Shown here: positions 21,440-28,530 of the stretch, piece by piece
Layout of the letters: each line of letters begins with the position of its first letter
Position numbering within the stretch: position 1 is the first letter of the stretch
Assembly (NCBI RefSeq): GCF_000259195.1
Contig: NZ_JH650789.1
Location: 1,663-36,544 of the forward strand
DNA from: Pseudomonas donghuensis
GTDB lineage: Bacteria; Pseudomonadota; Gammaproteobacteria; Pseudomonadales; Pseudomonadaceae
Direction: 5' to 3'
Length of the DNA: 34,882 nucleotides
Program-made: the position numbers and the translations under genes
Notes under the pieces: model-generated
Seen by the model: the letters and a program-made list of their open reading frames with translations, nothing else
What the model was told of the DNA's origin: nothing
Database searches by the model: none

Positions 21440-22195
21440 ATGACCGAGACCGAAATCCACCTGCGCCAGGAGCTGGCCGCCTGCTACCGGTTGATCGCGC
21501 ACTTTCGCATGACCGACCTGATCTTCACCCATATCTCGGTGCGCATTCCCGGCCCCGAGCATCATTTTCTGATCAACCCCTACGGCTTGATGTTCGATGA
21601 AATCACCGCCTCCAACCTGGTCAAGATCGACCTTGAGGGCAACGCGGTGCAGGCGTCGCCGTACCCGGTCAACCCGGCCGGTTTCGTTATTCACAGTGCC
21701 ATTCATGGCGCCCGCGAGGATGCCCAGTGCGTGCTGCACACCCACACCAAGGCCGGTTGCGCGGTGGCGGCGCTCAAGTGCGGGTTGTTGCCGGTGAACC
21801 AGATTTCCATGGAGTTCCATGGCAAGGTTGCCTACCACGATTACGAAGGCATCGCCCTGGACATGGCCGAGCAAGCGCGCCTGGTCGATGACCTGGGTGA
21901 CAAGGCGGTGCTGATTTTGCGCAACCATGGCTTGCTCAGCGTCGGGCGCAGTGTCAGCGAGGCGTTCCTGCGCATGTATTACCTGGAAAAAGCCTGCGAG
22001 ATCCAGCTGACGGCGATGGCTGCCGGCGAGCTGGTGTTGCCGACGGAAGAGGTTTGCGCCCACACCGAACGCCAGTTCAACGAGCCAGCGCGGGCCTTGA
22101 AGGAAGGTGAGCTGAGTGACCCGGATGGCATGCAACTGGCCTGGTCGGCGTTGCTGCGCCTGCTCGATCGGGTGGCGCCGGGCTATCGCGACTGA
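21440..22195 (+). CDS. Class II aldolase/adducin-family protein
   Basis: This 251-residue protein has a class II aldolase fold. The metal-binding pair is in CVLHTHTKAGCAV (HTH, near residue 98) and a third His is in LILRNHGLLSVG (near 158). THISVRIPG near the start matches the conserved G/N-less phosphate-loop region of fuculose/ribulose-phosphate aldolase relatives. Glu in the usual catalytic position is not obvious, as in many adducin-like members, so the activity may not be aldol cleavage. The start has GAGGA about 9 nt upstream. It follows the PotD-like gene and precedes a TetR gene after a REP pair. Substrate unknown. Confidence 0.88.
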   Translation: MTETEIHLRQELAACYRLIAHFRMTDLIFTHISVRIPGPEHHFLINPYGLMFDEITASNLVKIDLEGNAVQASPYPVNPAGFVIHSAIHGAREDAQCVLHTHTKAGCAVAALKCGLLPVNQISMEFHGKVAYHDYEGIALDMAEQARLVDDLGDKAVLILRNHGLLSVGRSVSEAFLRMYYLEKACEIQLTAMAAGELVLPTEEVCAHTERQFNEPARALKEGELSDPDGMQLAWSALLRLLDRVAPGYRD

Positions 22196-22226
22196 TCGGG
22201 ACTTGTTGTACAGTTGTTCAACAGCA

Positions 22227-22291
22227 TCGCGGGGCAAGCCCGCTCCCACCGGAATTGCCCATCCCCCTGTGGGAGCGGGCTTGCCCCGCGA
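22227..22291. repeat. REP inverted pair between aldolase and TetR genes
   Basis: The arms at 22227-22249 (TCGCGGGGCAAGCCCGCTCC...) and 22269-22291 are perfect 23-bp complements around a 19-base loop. It is the same subtype (GGGAGCGGGCTTG) as the element at 11036-11085, with CCCCGC in place of ACCCGC. Confidence 0.85.
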
Positions 22292-22319
22292 AAAGTCTCC
22301 CACCCGAAGAGAACCGCCA

Positions 22320-22964
22320 ATGAGCCAGGAAGCCCGTTACAGCCGTATGGTCCCGGAGTTGCGCAAGGCCAACCTGGTCGAAGCGACCCTGGTGTGTTTG
22401 AAGCGGCACGGCTTCCAGGGCGCCTCGATCCGCAAGATCTCCGCCGAGGCCGGGGTCTCGGTGGGGCTGATCAGCCACCACTATTCAGGCAAGGACGAAC
22501 TGGTGGCCGAGGCCTACATGGCAGTCACCGGCCGGGTCATGGGCCTGATCCGCGAAGCCATGGCCCAAGCCGCGCCCAATGCCCGCGAGCGGCTGTCGGC
22601 GTTTTTTCGCGCCTCGTTCTGCGCCGAATTGCTCGACCCGCAGCTGCTCGATGCTTGGCTGGCGTTCTGGGGCGCAGTGAAAACCGCCGAAGCGATCAAC
22701 CAGGTGCACGATCACTCCTACGGCGAATACCGCAACGAACTGGGCCGGCTGCTGGCGGACCTGGCCAAGGAGGAGGGCTGGCAGGCCTTCAACGCCGACC
22801 TGGCAGCCATCAGCCTGAGCGCCTTGCTCGACGGCCTGTGGCTGGAATCCGGGCTCAACCCGGGCACCTTCACCCCGGAGCAGGGCGTGCAGATCTGCGA
22901 GGCCTGGGTTGATGGCCTGCAGGCCGGTGGCCGCCGGCGCTTCACCCTGACCGAGGGCTGTTGA
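22320..22964 (+). CDS. TetR-family regulator, BetI-like
   Basis: This 214-residue protein has an N-terminal TetR helix-turn-helix (RKANLVEATLVCLKRHGFQGASIRKISAEAGVSVGLISHHYSGKDELVAEAY, near residues 14-65). The GVSVGLISHHYSGKDELV part is close to BetI, the choline-responsive repressor. The rest is a helical ligand-binding domain that ends RRRFTLTEGC. The start at 22320 is set by MSQEARYSR and by the AGAGAACCGCC upstream; the frame is open further upstream through REP DNA, which is not coding. By position it should regulate the neighbouring divergent catabolic cluster. A quaternary or methylated amine as effector is inferred only from the BetI likeness. Confidence 0.9.
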   Translation: MSQEARYSRMVPELRKANLVEATLVCLKRHGFQGASIRKISAEAGVSVGLISHHYSGKDELVAEAYMAVTGRVMGLIREAMAQAAPNARERLSAFFRASFCAELLDPQLLDAWLAFWGAVKTAEAINQVHDHSYGEYRNELGRLLADLAKEEGWQAFNADLAAISLSALLDGLWLESGLNPGTFTPEQGVQICEAWVDGLQAGGRRRFTLTEGC

Positions 22965-23033
22965 TCGGTCGTTCAGTAATGGGTACGCTGCTGTCGTGAG
23001 TCATACAACAATTCCTATAAGAGACAACACGCA

Positions 23034-23750
23034 ATGACGCCTCGGGTACTGGTCGTCGATGACGATCCGCTTATTCGCGACTTGCTGCACGCCTACCTGT
23101 CCCAGGAAGGCTACGACGTGCACTGCGCCGCCACCGCGGAGCAGGCCGAGCATGTGCTCGCCGAGCAGGCCGTCGACCTGGTCATGCTCGACATCCGCCT
23201 GCCGGGCAAGGACGGCCTGACCCTGACCCGCGAACTGCGGGTGCGCTCGGAGGTCGGCATCATCCTCATCACCGGCCGTAATGACGACATCGACCGTATC
23301 GTTGGCCTGGAATGCGGCGCCGACGACTACGTGATCAAACCGCTGAACCCGCGCGAACTGGTGTCGCGGGCCAAGAACCTGGTGCGCCGGGTCCGCCATG
23401 CCCAGGCCGGCAAGCCGCCCAGCGCCGGCAATCACCCGCTCAAGCAATTCGCCGACTGGGCCCTGGACACCGACCGCCGCCGCCTGATCGATGCGCAAGG
23501 TGGCGAAACCCTGCTGACCCACGGCGAATTCCAGCTGCTCAGTGTGTTCCTGCGCAACAGCGGCCATACCCTGAGCCGCGACCAGCTGATGGACCAGATC
23601 CGCAACCGCGAGTGGGTGCCCAACGACCGCTCCATCGACGTGCTGGTCGGCCGCTTGCGGCGCAAGCTGCATGACGATCCGGCCGAACCGCAGCTGATCA
23701 TCACCATTCACGGCGCCGGTTATCTGTTTACTGCCAGCGTGGCGGCCTGA
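23034..23750 (+). CDS. OmpR-family response regulator
   Basis: This 238-residue protein has a receiver domain at residues 1-120 with acidic residues in VVDDDP, phospho-acceptor Asp53 (VMLDIRLPGKDG), Thr80 and Lys102 (VIKPLNPREL). A winged-helix DNA-binding domain runs from about 138 to 235 (LLTHGEFQLLSVFLRNSGHTLSRDQLMD; RSIDVLVGRLRRKL; ITIHGAGYLF). It resembles TorR/AruR. The TetR gene ends 69 bp upstream, and TATAAG at 23016 is a possible -10. It is the first gene of an operon with a periplasmic binding protein and a hybrid kinase, its probable partner. Confidence 0.95.
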   Translation: MTPRVLVVDDDPLIRDLLHAYLSQEGYDVHCAATAEQAEHVLAEQAVDLVMLDIRLPGKDGLTLTRELRVRSEVGIILITGRNDDIDRIVGLECGADDYVIKPLNPRELVSRAKNLVRRVRHAQAGKPPSAGNHPLKQFADWALDTDRRRLIDAQGGETLLTHGEFQLLSVFLRNSGHTLSRDQLMDQIRNREWVPNDRSIDVLVGRLRRKLHDDPAEPQLIITIHGAGYLFTASVAA

Positions 23751-23754
23751 TCAC

Positions 23755-24528
23755 ATGTGGCGGCTGCTCTGGCTCGCCATGCTGATGCCCGGCGCCCAGG
23801 TCCAGGCGGCCGAGCGCATCCGCTATTGCGACTACCCGGTGTACCCGCCGATTTCCTGGAGCGACGGCAAGCAGGTGCGCGGCCTGGCGCCGACCGTGGT
23901 GCGCCAGTTGTTCGCGCGCCTGGGCTATGAGGTGGAGATCGTCGTGCTGGGCAACTGGAAGCGCTGCCTGCTCGACGCTGCCGCCGGCCGGGTGGATGTG
24001 GTGCTGGCCTACAACAGCGATCAACGCGACCAGGGCATGCGCTTTTCCACGGTGCCGGTGCTGCGTGAGGAAGTGGCGGTGTTTTTCAATCGCCAGCGGC
24101 CGGTGACCTTCGAGCGCCTTGAAGACCTGGCCAGCTACCGCGGTGGGCTGTTGTTCGGTGAAAGCTACGGCGCGGATTTCGACCGCTTCGTGGCACGCCA
24201 CCAGAACATCGAGTGGGTCTCCGACAGCCAGCAGAACTTCGGCAAGCTGATTCGCGGGCGTATCGACTTCGTCATCCAGGAGCGGCGCACCGGCCAGCTG
24301 TTCGTCGAGCATTTGCCCGGCGCCGAGGATATCCAGGCCTTGCCCACCGCGCTGAGCGTTGACTATCTGCGGGTGGCGGTTTCGCGGCATTCACCCTTGA
24401 GCCAGCACATGGCGCAGATCGACGAGCAACTGCAGCGCATGCGCGACAACGGCGAGATCCAGCGCTGGCTGGAGCAGAGCGAAGTCATCTACCGCGACAT
24501 GGTCAACCTGCCGGCAGACGCCAAATGA
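23755..24528 (+). CDS. Periplasmic amino-acid-type binding protein of the sensory operon
   Basis: This 257-residue protein starts MWRLLWLAMLMPGAQVQAAE, a short signal peptide. RIRYCDYPVYPPISWSDGKQVRGLAPTVVRQLF follows, the SBP_bac_3 fold of ArtJ/HisJ-like proteins. Later blocks are RVDVVLAYNSDQRDQGMRFSTVPV and SYRGGLLFGESYGADFDRF. It lies 4 bp after the response regulator stop and its own stop overlaps the kinase start (ATGATG), so it is translationally coupled to a sensor. It most likely presents a bound ligand to the kinase rather than feeding a transporter. The kinase's own periplasmic part is about 115 residues. Confidence 0.88.
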   Translation: MWRLLWLAMLMPGAQVQAAERIRYCDYPVYPPISWSDGKQVRGLAPTVVRQLFARLGYEVEIVVLGNWKRCLLDAAAGRVDVVLAYNSDQRDQGMRFSTVPVLREEVAVFFNRQRPVTFERLEDLASYRGGLLFGESYGADFDRFVARHQNIEWVSDSQQNFGKLIRGRIDFVIQERRTGQLFVEHLPGAEDIQALPTALSVDYLRVAVSRHSPLSQHMAQIDEQLQRMRDNGEIQRWLEQSEVIYRDMVNLPADAK

Positions 24529-26780
24529 TGCGCCTGCAACCCGGTGGCCTGCTGCGACGCCTGTTGCTGTTCATCCTGTTGTTCAGCTTGTGCTTTACCG
24601 TGCTGGCCAGCACCGTGCAGTTGTATTTCGAGTACCGCCGCGAGATGCGCGACATCGACGCGCGCATGGCGTTGATTCGCGCCGGCTACCTGGCAAGCCT
24701 TGAACGCAGCCTCTGGGACCTCAACCAGGAGCAGTTGAACGTGCAGTTGCGCGGCCTGGTGGACTTCTCCGATGTGGCGCGGGTGCGCCTGAACAGTGCC
24801 GACTTCGACTTGCTGCAGGGCGAAGCGACGCCACAAGGGCCGCTGCGCATCGAGCGTTTCGCACTGGACTATCAACCGCCTTCAGGACCGTTGCGCCACC
24901 TGGGTGAGCTGGAGATCAGCATCGACCTGGGGGCGGTGCACCGGCGCCTGTTCGCCACCGGGCTGACCAGCCTGCTGTGGATGAGCGTGTTCCTCTGCGG
25001 CCTGGCGGTGGCGTTGTCGGGCTTGTTTTACCGCCTGGTCACCCGCCACCTGCAAGTGATGGCCGAGTTCGCCCGGCGTATTGGTGCAGGCGACTGGCAG
25101 GTGCCGCTGCGCCTGGACAAGCGCCGCTCAAGCCGCGAAGACGAAATCGACACCGTGGCCCACGCCCTGGACGACATGCGCAGGAATATTCTCAGCGACA
25201 TCGACCGCCGCGAAGTCGACCGCCTGGCCTTGCAAGGCAAGCGCGACGAACTGCAAAAGATGGTCGAGCGGCGCACTGCCAGCCTGATGCGCGCCAAGGA
25301 GGATGCCGAAGCGGCGAACCTGGCCAAATCGCGCTTTCTGGCGACCATGAGCCATGAACTGCGCACCCCGCTCAATGGCATCCTGGGGATGGCCGAATTG
25401 CTCCGTGAAGCGGATCTGGACGCCCGCGACAGCAAGCGCCTGGATGCCCTGTACAAGGCCGGCGAAGGCTTGCTGAGCATCCTCAACGAAGTGCTGTACT
25501 TTGCCCGCCTGGAGGAGGGCGAAAGCCACCCGGAAGCGGTGGATTTCTCCCTGCGCCAACTGTGCGACGAGGTCATGACCCTGCTCGAACCGCGGGCCCT
25601 GAGCAACGACACGGTGTTGTGCTGTCGTATCGATACGCAGTTGGCGCCACGTCAACACGGCGCCGAACAGTTCCTGCGCCAGGTGCTCAGCAACCTGCTG
25701 GCCAATGCCATCAAGTTCACCGAGGCCGGTGAGGTGAGTGTCGAGGTCCAGGTGCTGGGCCAGGAGCAGGGCCTGCAGCAGTTGCGGATCAGTGTTAGCG
25801 ACAACGGCATCGGCATCGCCCCGGCGGTGCAAGGGCGGATTTTCGAGCGTTTCGTCCAGGCCAGCGACGCTGTGGCCCGCCGCTATGGCGGCACCGGCCT
25901 GGGCCTGGCGATCTGCAAGCACCTGGTGGAACTGCTCGGCGGGCGCATCGGCCTTGAAAGTGTCGAGGGGCAGGGCAGTTGTTTCTGGTTCGAGCTGGAG
26001 CTGCAAGCGGCGGCGGCCGAGGCGCCGGCGCTGCTGCCGGCAGCAGCGATCCAGGCCCTGGATATTCTTGTGGTCGAAGACGTCGAGCTCAACCGCGAGG
26101 TGGTGCGCGGCCTGCTGCAGCGCGACGGGCACCGCCTGTGGATGGCCGAGGACGGTGAACAGGCGCTGGAGCTCTGTGCCCAGCGGCGCTTCGACCTGAT
26201 CCTGCTCGATGTGCACCTGCCGGGTATCAGTGGCGTCGAGCTGTGCCGGCAGATCCGCCGCACCTCTGGGCCGAACCGCGCTTGCCGGATCCTGGCGCTG
26301 ACCGCCAGCGTGCAGCCGGCGCTGGTGCGCGGATTCCTTACGGCCGGCATGCAGGGCATCCTCGCCAAGCCGCTGAAGCTCGACAGCTTGCGCCAGGCTT
26401 TGGCGCAACAGGGGCAGGTGATCGAGGCCGCAGCGGCCGGGCAGGGCATGGACTGGGCGCTGCTCGATACCCATCGCAGCCTGCTCGGTGAGCAAAAGCT
26501 CCAGGGCTTGCTAACAGTTTTGCGCGATGACATCGAACAGCACCAGAGCGCGCTGGCCGAAGCGCTCAAGGCCGGCGACTGCACCGAGGTCGCGCACCTG
26601 GCCCATCGCCTTGCCGGCAGCAGCGATTCCCTGGGTTTTCGCGGACTGGCGACGGTACTGCGCGCGCTGGAAGAAGCAGCGCTGGGTAAGCACCAGGCGG
26701 CCCTGAACGCCCTGCAAGTACCCTTGGCCGAGCAGATACGCCTGGCTGGCGAGACCCTGAAACAGCTGATCCAGTGCTGA
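24525..26780 (+). CDS. Hybrid sensor histidine kinase (HAMP-HisKA-HATPase-REC-Hpt)
   Basis: This 751-residue membrane protein has TM1 at about 12-32, a periplasmic part of about 115 residues and TM2 at about 146-168. A HAMP follows at about 170-222, then a coiled coil. HisKA has His277 in ATMSHELRTPLNGILGMAELL. The ATPase domain has N394 (NAIKF), DNGIGI and GGTGLGLAICKHLV. The receiver domain has Asp562 (LILLDVHLPGISG) and Lys615 (AKPL). The C-terminal Hpt has His694 (AHRLAGSSDSLG). All phosphorelay residues are intact, so His277 > Asp562 > His694 > regulator Asp53 is expected. The domain order is that of ArcB/TorS/AruS-type kinases. It overlaps the binding-protein gene by four bases. Confidence 0.95.
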   Translation: MMRLQPGGLLRRLLLFILLFSLCFTVLASTVQLYFEYRREMRDIDARMALIRAGYLASLERSLWDLNQEQLNVQLRGLVDFSDVARVRLNSADFDLLQGEATPQGPLRIERFALDYQPPSGPLRHLGELEISIDLGAVHRRLFATGLTSLLWMSVFLCGLAVALSGLFYRLVTRHLQVMAEFARRIGAGDWQVPLRLDKRRSSREDEIDTVAHALDDMRRNILSDIDRREVDRLALQGKRDELQKMVERRTASLMRAKEDAEAANLAKSRFLATMSHELRTPLNGILGMAELLREADLDARDSKRLDALYKAGEGLLSILNEVLYFARLEEGESHPEAVDFSLRQLCDEVMTLLEPRALSNDTVLCCRIDTQLAPRQHGAEQFLRQVLSNLLANAIKFTEAGEVSVEVQVLGQEQGLQQLRISVSDNGIGIAPAVQGRIFERFVQASDAVARRYGGTGLGLAICKHLVELLGGRIGLESVEGQGSCFWFELELQAAAAEAPALLPAAAIQALDILVVEDVELNREVVRGLLQRDGHRLWMAEDGEQALELCAQRRFDLILLDVHLPGISGVELCRQIRRTSGPNRACRILALTASVQPALVRGFLTAGMQGILAKPLKLDSLRQALAQQGQVIEAAAAGQGMDWALLDTHRSLLGEQKLQGLLTVLRDDIEQHQSALAEALKAGDCTEVAHLAHRLAGSSDSLGFRGLATVLRALEEAALGKHQAALNALQVPLAEQIRLAGETLKQLIQC

Positions 26781-26792
26781 CGTACAAAAAAC

Positions 26793-26841
26793 TTACGACT
26801 TTTTACATCTTCGATCTTCAGGTACAACGCCACCTTACATC
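26793..26841. promoter_or_regulatory. TTAC direct repeats upstream of the leader ORF and permease
   Basis: TTACGAC (26793-26799), TTACATC (26803-26809) and TTACATC (26835-26841) are direct repeats with spacings of 10 and 32 bp. One-turn spacing of direct repeats is what OmpR-type regulators usually bind. They lie in the 202-bp gap after the kinase gene and 64-112 bp before the leader ORF. That the neighbouring response regulator binds here is inference. Confidence 0.35.
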
Positions 26842-26904
26842 GCTTTCCAATAATCGACGGCAACCGCTGCCCGCGGTCTTCGAAGCTTATTGGAGATAAT
26901 AATA

Positions 26905-26973
26905 ATGAACTGCCGTAAAGCTCAGCCGTCCCCGCACCACCGCCTGTCCCTTCCGCGCTTCAACCACTGTTGA
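26905..26973 (+). CDS. 22-codon leader ORF before the amino-acid permease
   Basis: A good ribosome site (TTGGAG, 9 nt before the ATG) starts a 22-residue frame beginning MNCRKAQPSPHHRL and ending RFNHC, with TGA at 26971-26973. It has 3 Arg, 1 Lys and 3 His, so it is rich in basic residues. The stop codon is embedded in TGAGGTG, which is the ribosome site of the permease (ATG at 26983). Translation of the two would therefore be coupled. It may be a regulatory leader peptide sensing charged tRNA, or only a translational enhancer. No attenuator hairpin is evident. Confidence 0.45.
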   Translation: MNCRKAQPSPHHRLSLPRFNHC

Positions 26974-26982
26974 GGTGCCGAC

Positions 26983-28386
26983 ATGACTGACTCTACCGAA
27001 CGTAAAGGCATCCACCTCACCCGTGCGCTGAAAAGCCGGCATATCTTCATGCTGTCGCTGGGCGGGGTGATCGGCACCGGGCTGTTCATGGGCTCGGGGG
27101 TGACCATCAACCAGGGCGGGCCCATGGGCGCGATCCTCGCCTACCTGGTGGCGGGTTTGCTGATGTACCTGGTGATGGTCTGCCTGGGCGAACTGTCGGT
27201 GCAGATGCCGGTGTCCGGCTCGTTCCAGGCCCACGCCACCAAATTCATCGGCCCGGCCACCGGCTTCATGATCGGCTGGGTGTACTGGATGAGCTGGGCG
27301 ACCACCGTGGGCCTGGAGTTCACCGCCGCCGGCATGCTGATGGTGCGCTGGTTCCCGGAGGTACCGATCTGGTACTGGTCGGCGCTGTTCGTGGTGGTGC
27401 TGTTCGGCCTCAATGCCCTGGCCACCCGCGCCTTTGGTGAAGCCGAGTACTGGTTCTCGGGGATCAAGGTGGCGGCGATCCTCGGCTTTATCATCGTTGG
27501 CGTGCTGGTGATCTTCGGCGCCATCCCGCTGACCAGCGGCGAGCCGGCGCCGATGATGAACAACCTGATCGGCGACTCGATGTTCCCCAATGGCCTGTCG
27601 GCGGTGTTCGCGGTGATGATGACCGTGGTCTATGCCTTCCAGGGCTGCGAGATCATGGGCGTGGCCGCCGGTGAAACCGACCAGCCGGAAAAGAGCATCC
27701 CGCGCGCGGTGCGCAACGTGGTGTTTCGCGTGCTGATCTTCTATGTGCTGGCCATCGTCGTGCTCTCGGCGATTGTGCCGTGGCAACAGGCCGGCCTGAT
27801 GGAGAGCCCGTTTGTGCAGGTGTTCGACATGGTCGGCATTCCCTACGCGGCGGACCTGATGAACTTCGTCATCCTTACCGCGATTCTGTCGGTGGGCAAC
27901 TCCGGCCTGTATGCCTCCACGCGCATTCTCTGGGCCATGTCCAAGACCGGCATGGCGCCGAAAAGCCTGTCGCCCTTGAGCAAGCGCGGCGTGCCGTTGC
28001 GAGCGCTGAGCATCACCCTGTGCTTTGCCCTGGTGTCGCTGATGACCAGTTTCGTCGCCGCCGATACCTTGTTCATGGTGCTGATGGCGGTGAGCGGCAT
28101 GTCCGGTACCGTGACCTGGATCGTCATTGCCCTGGCCCAGTACAAGTTCCGCCGCGCCTACCAGCAGGGCGGCGGCAAGCTTGCCGACCTCAAGTACCGC
28201 GCGCCGCTGTTCCCGCTGGTGCCGCTGGTGTGCATTGCCCTGTGCAGTTCGCTGTTCGTGTTCCTGGCGCTGGATGAGACCCAGCGGCCGTCGCTGTATT
28301 GGGGTTTTGGTTTCATCGCAGTGTGTTACGCGGCGTACTTCATCATTCACCGCAAGCGCCAGGGGGTGTTGGCGCCGTCGGTGTAA
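26983..28386 (+). CDS. APC-superfamily amino-acid permease (LysP/ProY/AnsP family)
   Basis: This 467-residue inner-membrane protein has about 12 membrane helices. The start RALKSRHIFMLSLGGVIGTGLFMGSGVTI is the AAT-family signature in helix 1. FQGCEIMGVAAGETDQPEKSIPRAVRNV in helix 6 and the loop after it is also diagnostic, and SVGNSGLYASTRILWAMSKTGMAPK follows. The family takes up amino acids by proton symport. The substrate is not fixed by sequence; basic or aromatic amino acids are possible. The GAGGTG ribosome site overlaps the leader ORF stop. Together with the upstream regulator, binding protein and kinase it appears to be the uptake output of the sensory operon. Confidence 0.93.
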   Translation: MTDSTERKGIHLTRALKSRHIFMLSLGGVIGTGLFMGSGVTINQGGPMGAILAYLVAGLLMYLVMVCLGELSVQMPVSGSFQAHATKFIGPATGFMIGWVYWMSWATTVGLEFTAAGMLMVRWFPEVPIWYWSALFVVVLFGLNALATRAFGEAEYWFSGIKVAAILGFIIVGVLVIFGAIPLTSGEPAPMMNNLIGDSMFPNGLSAVFAVMMTVVYAFQGCEIMGVAAGETDQPEKSIPRAVRNVVFRVLIFYVLAIVVLSAIVPWQQAGLMESPFVQVFDMVGIPYAADLMNFVILTAILSVGNSGLYASTRILWAMSKTGMAPKSLSPLSKRGVPLRALSITLCFALVSLMTSFVAADTLFMVLMAVSGMSGTVTWIVIALAQYKFRRAYQQGGGKLADLKYRAPLFPLVPLVCIALCSSLFVFLALDETQRPSLYWGFGFIAVCYAAYFIIHRKRQGVLAPSV

Positions 28387-28530
28387 ACCCGGCCACCTAG
28401 CATTTTTGTCAGTTGTTGGCCTCGATAACGAGGTATTGAATCAGGGGCGACTTTAACCAGGGCGGCCCTTTTTCATGGCGGTATGCACGCAGGGCCGAAA
28501 CGTTGTTTCCCCGCACCGAGGCTGTCTGCC
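28387..28530. other. Intergenic gap before the giant Ig-like gene
   Basis: It holds a small hairpin CCTCG-ATAA-CGAGG (28420-28433) and the stretch AGGGCGGCCCTTTTT (near 28459-28473). The second looks like a terminator but its loop would be too short. No clear promoter was recognised. Confidence 0.3.

Noticed and set aside
28459..28473. Rho-independent terminator AGGGCGGCCCTTTTT after the permease
   Set aside because: The stem would need a one-base loop, so a stable hairpin is not possible as drawn.
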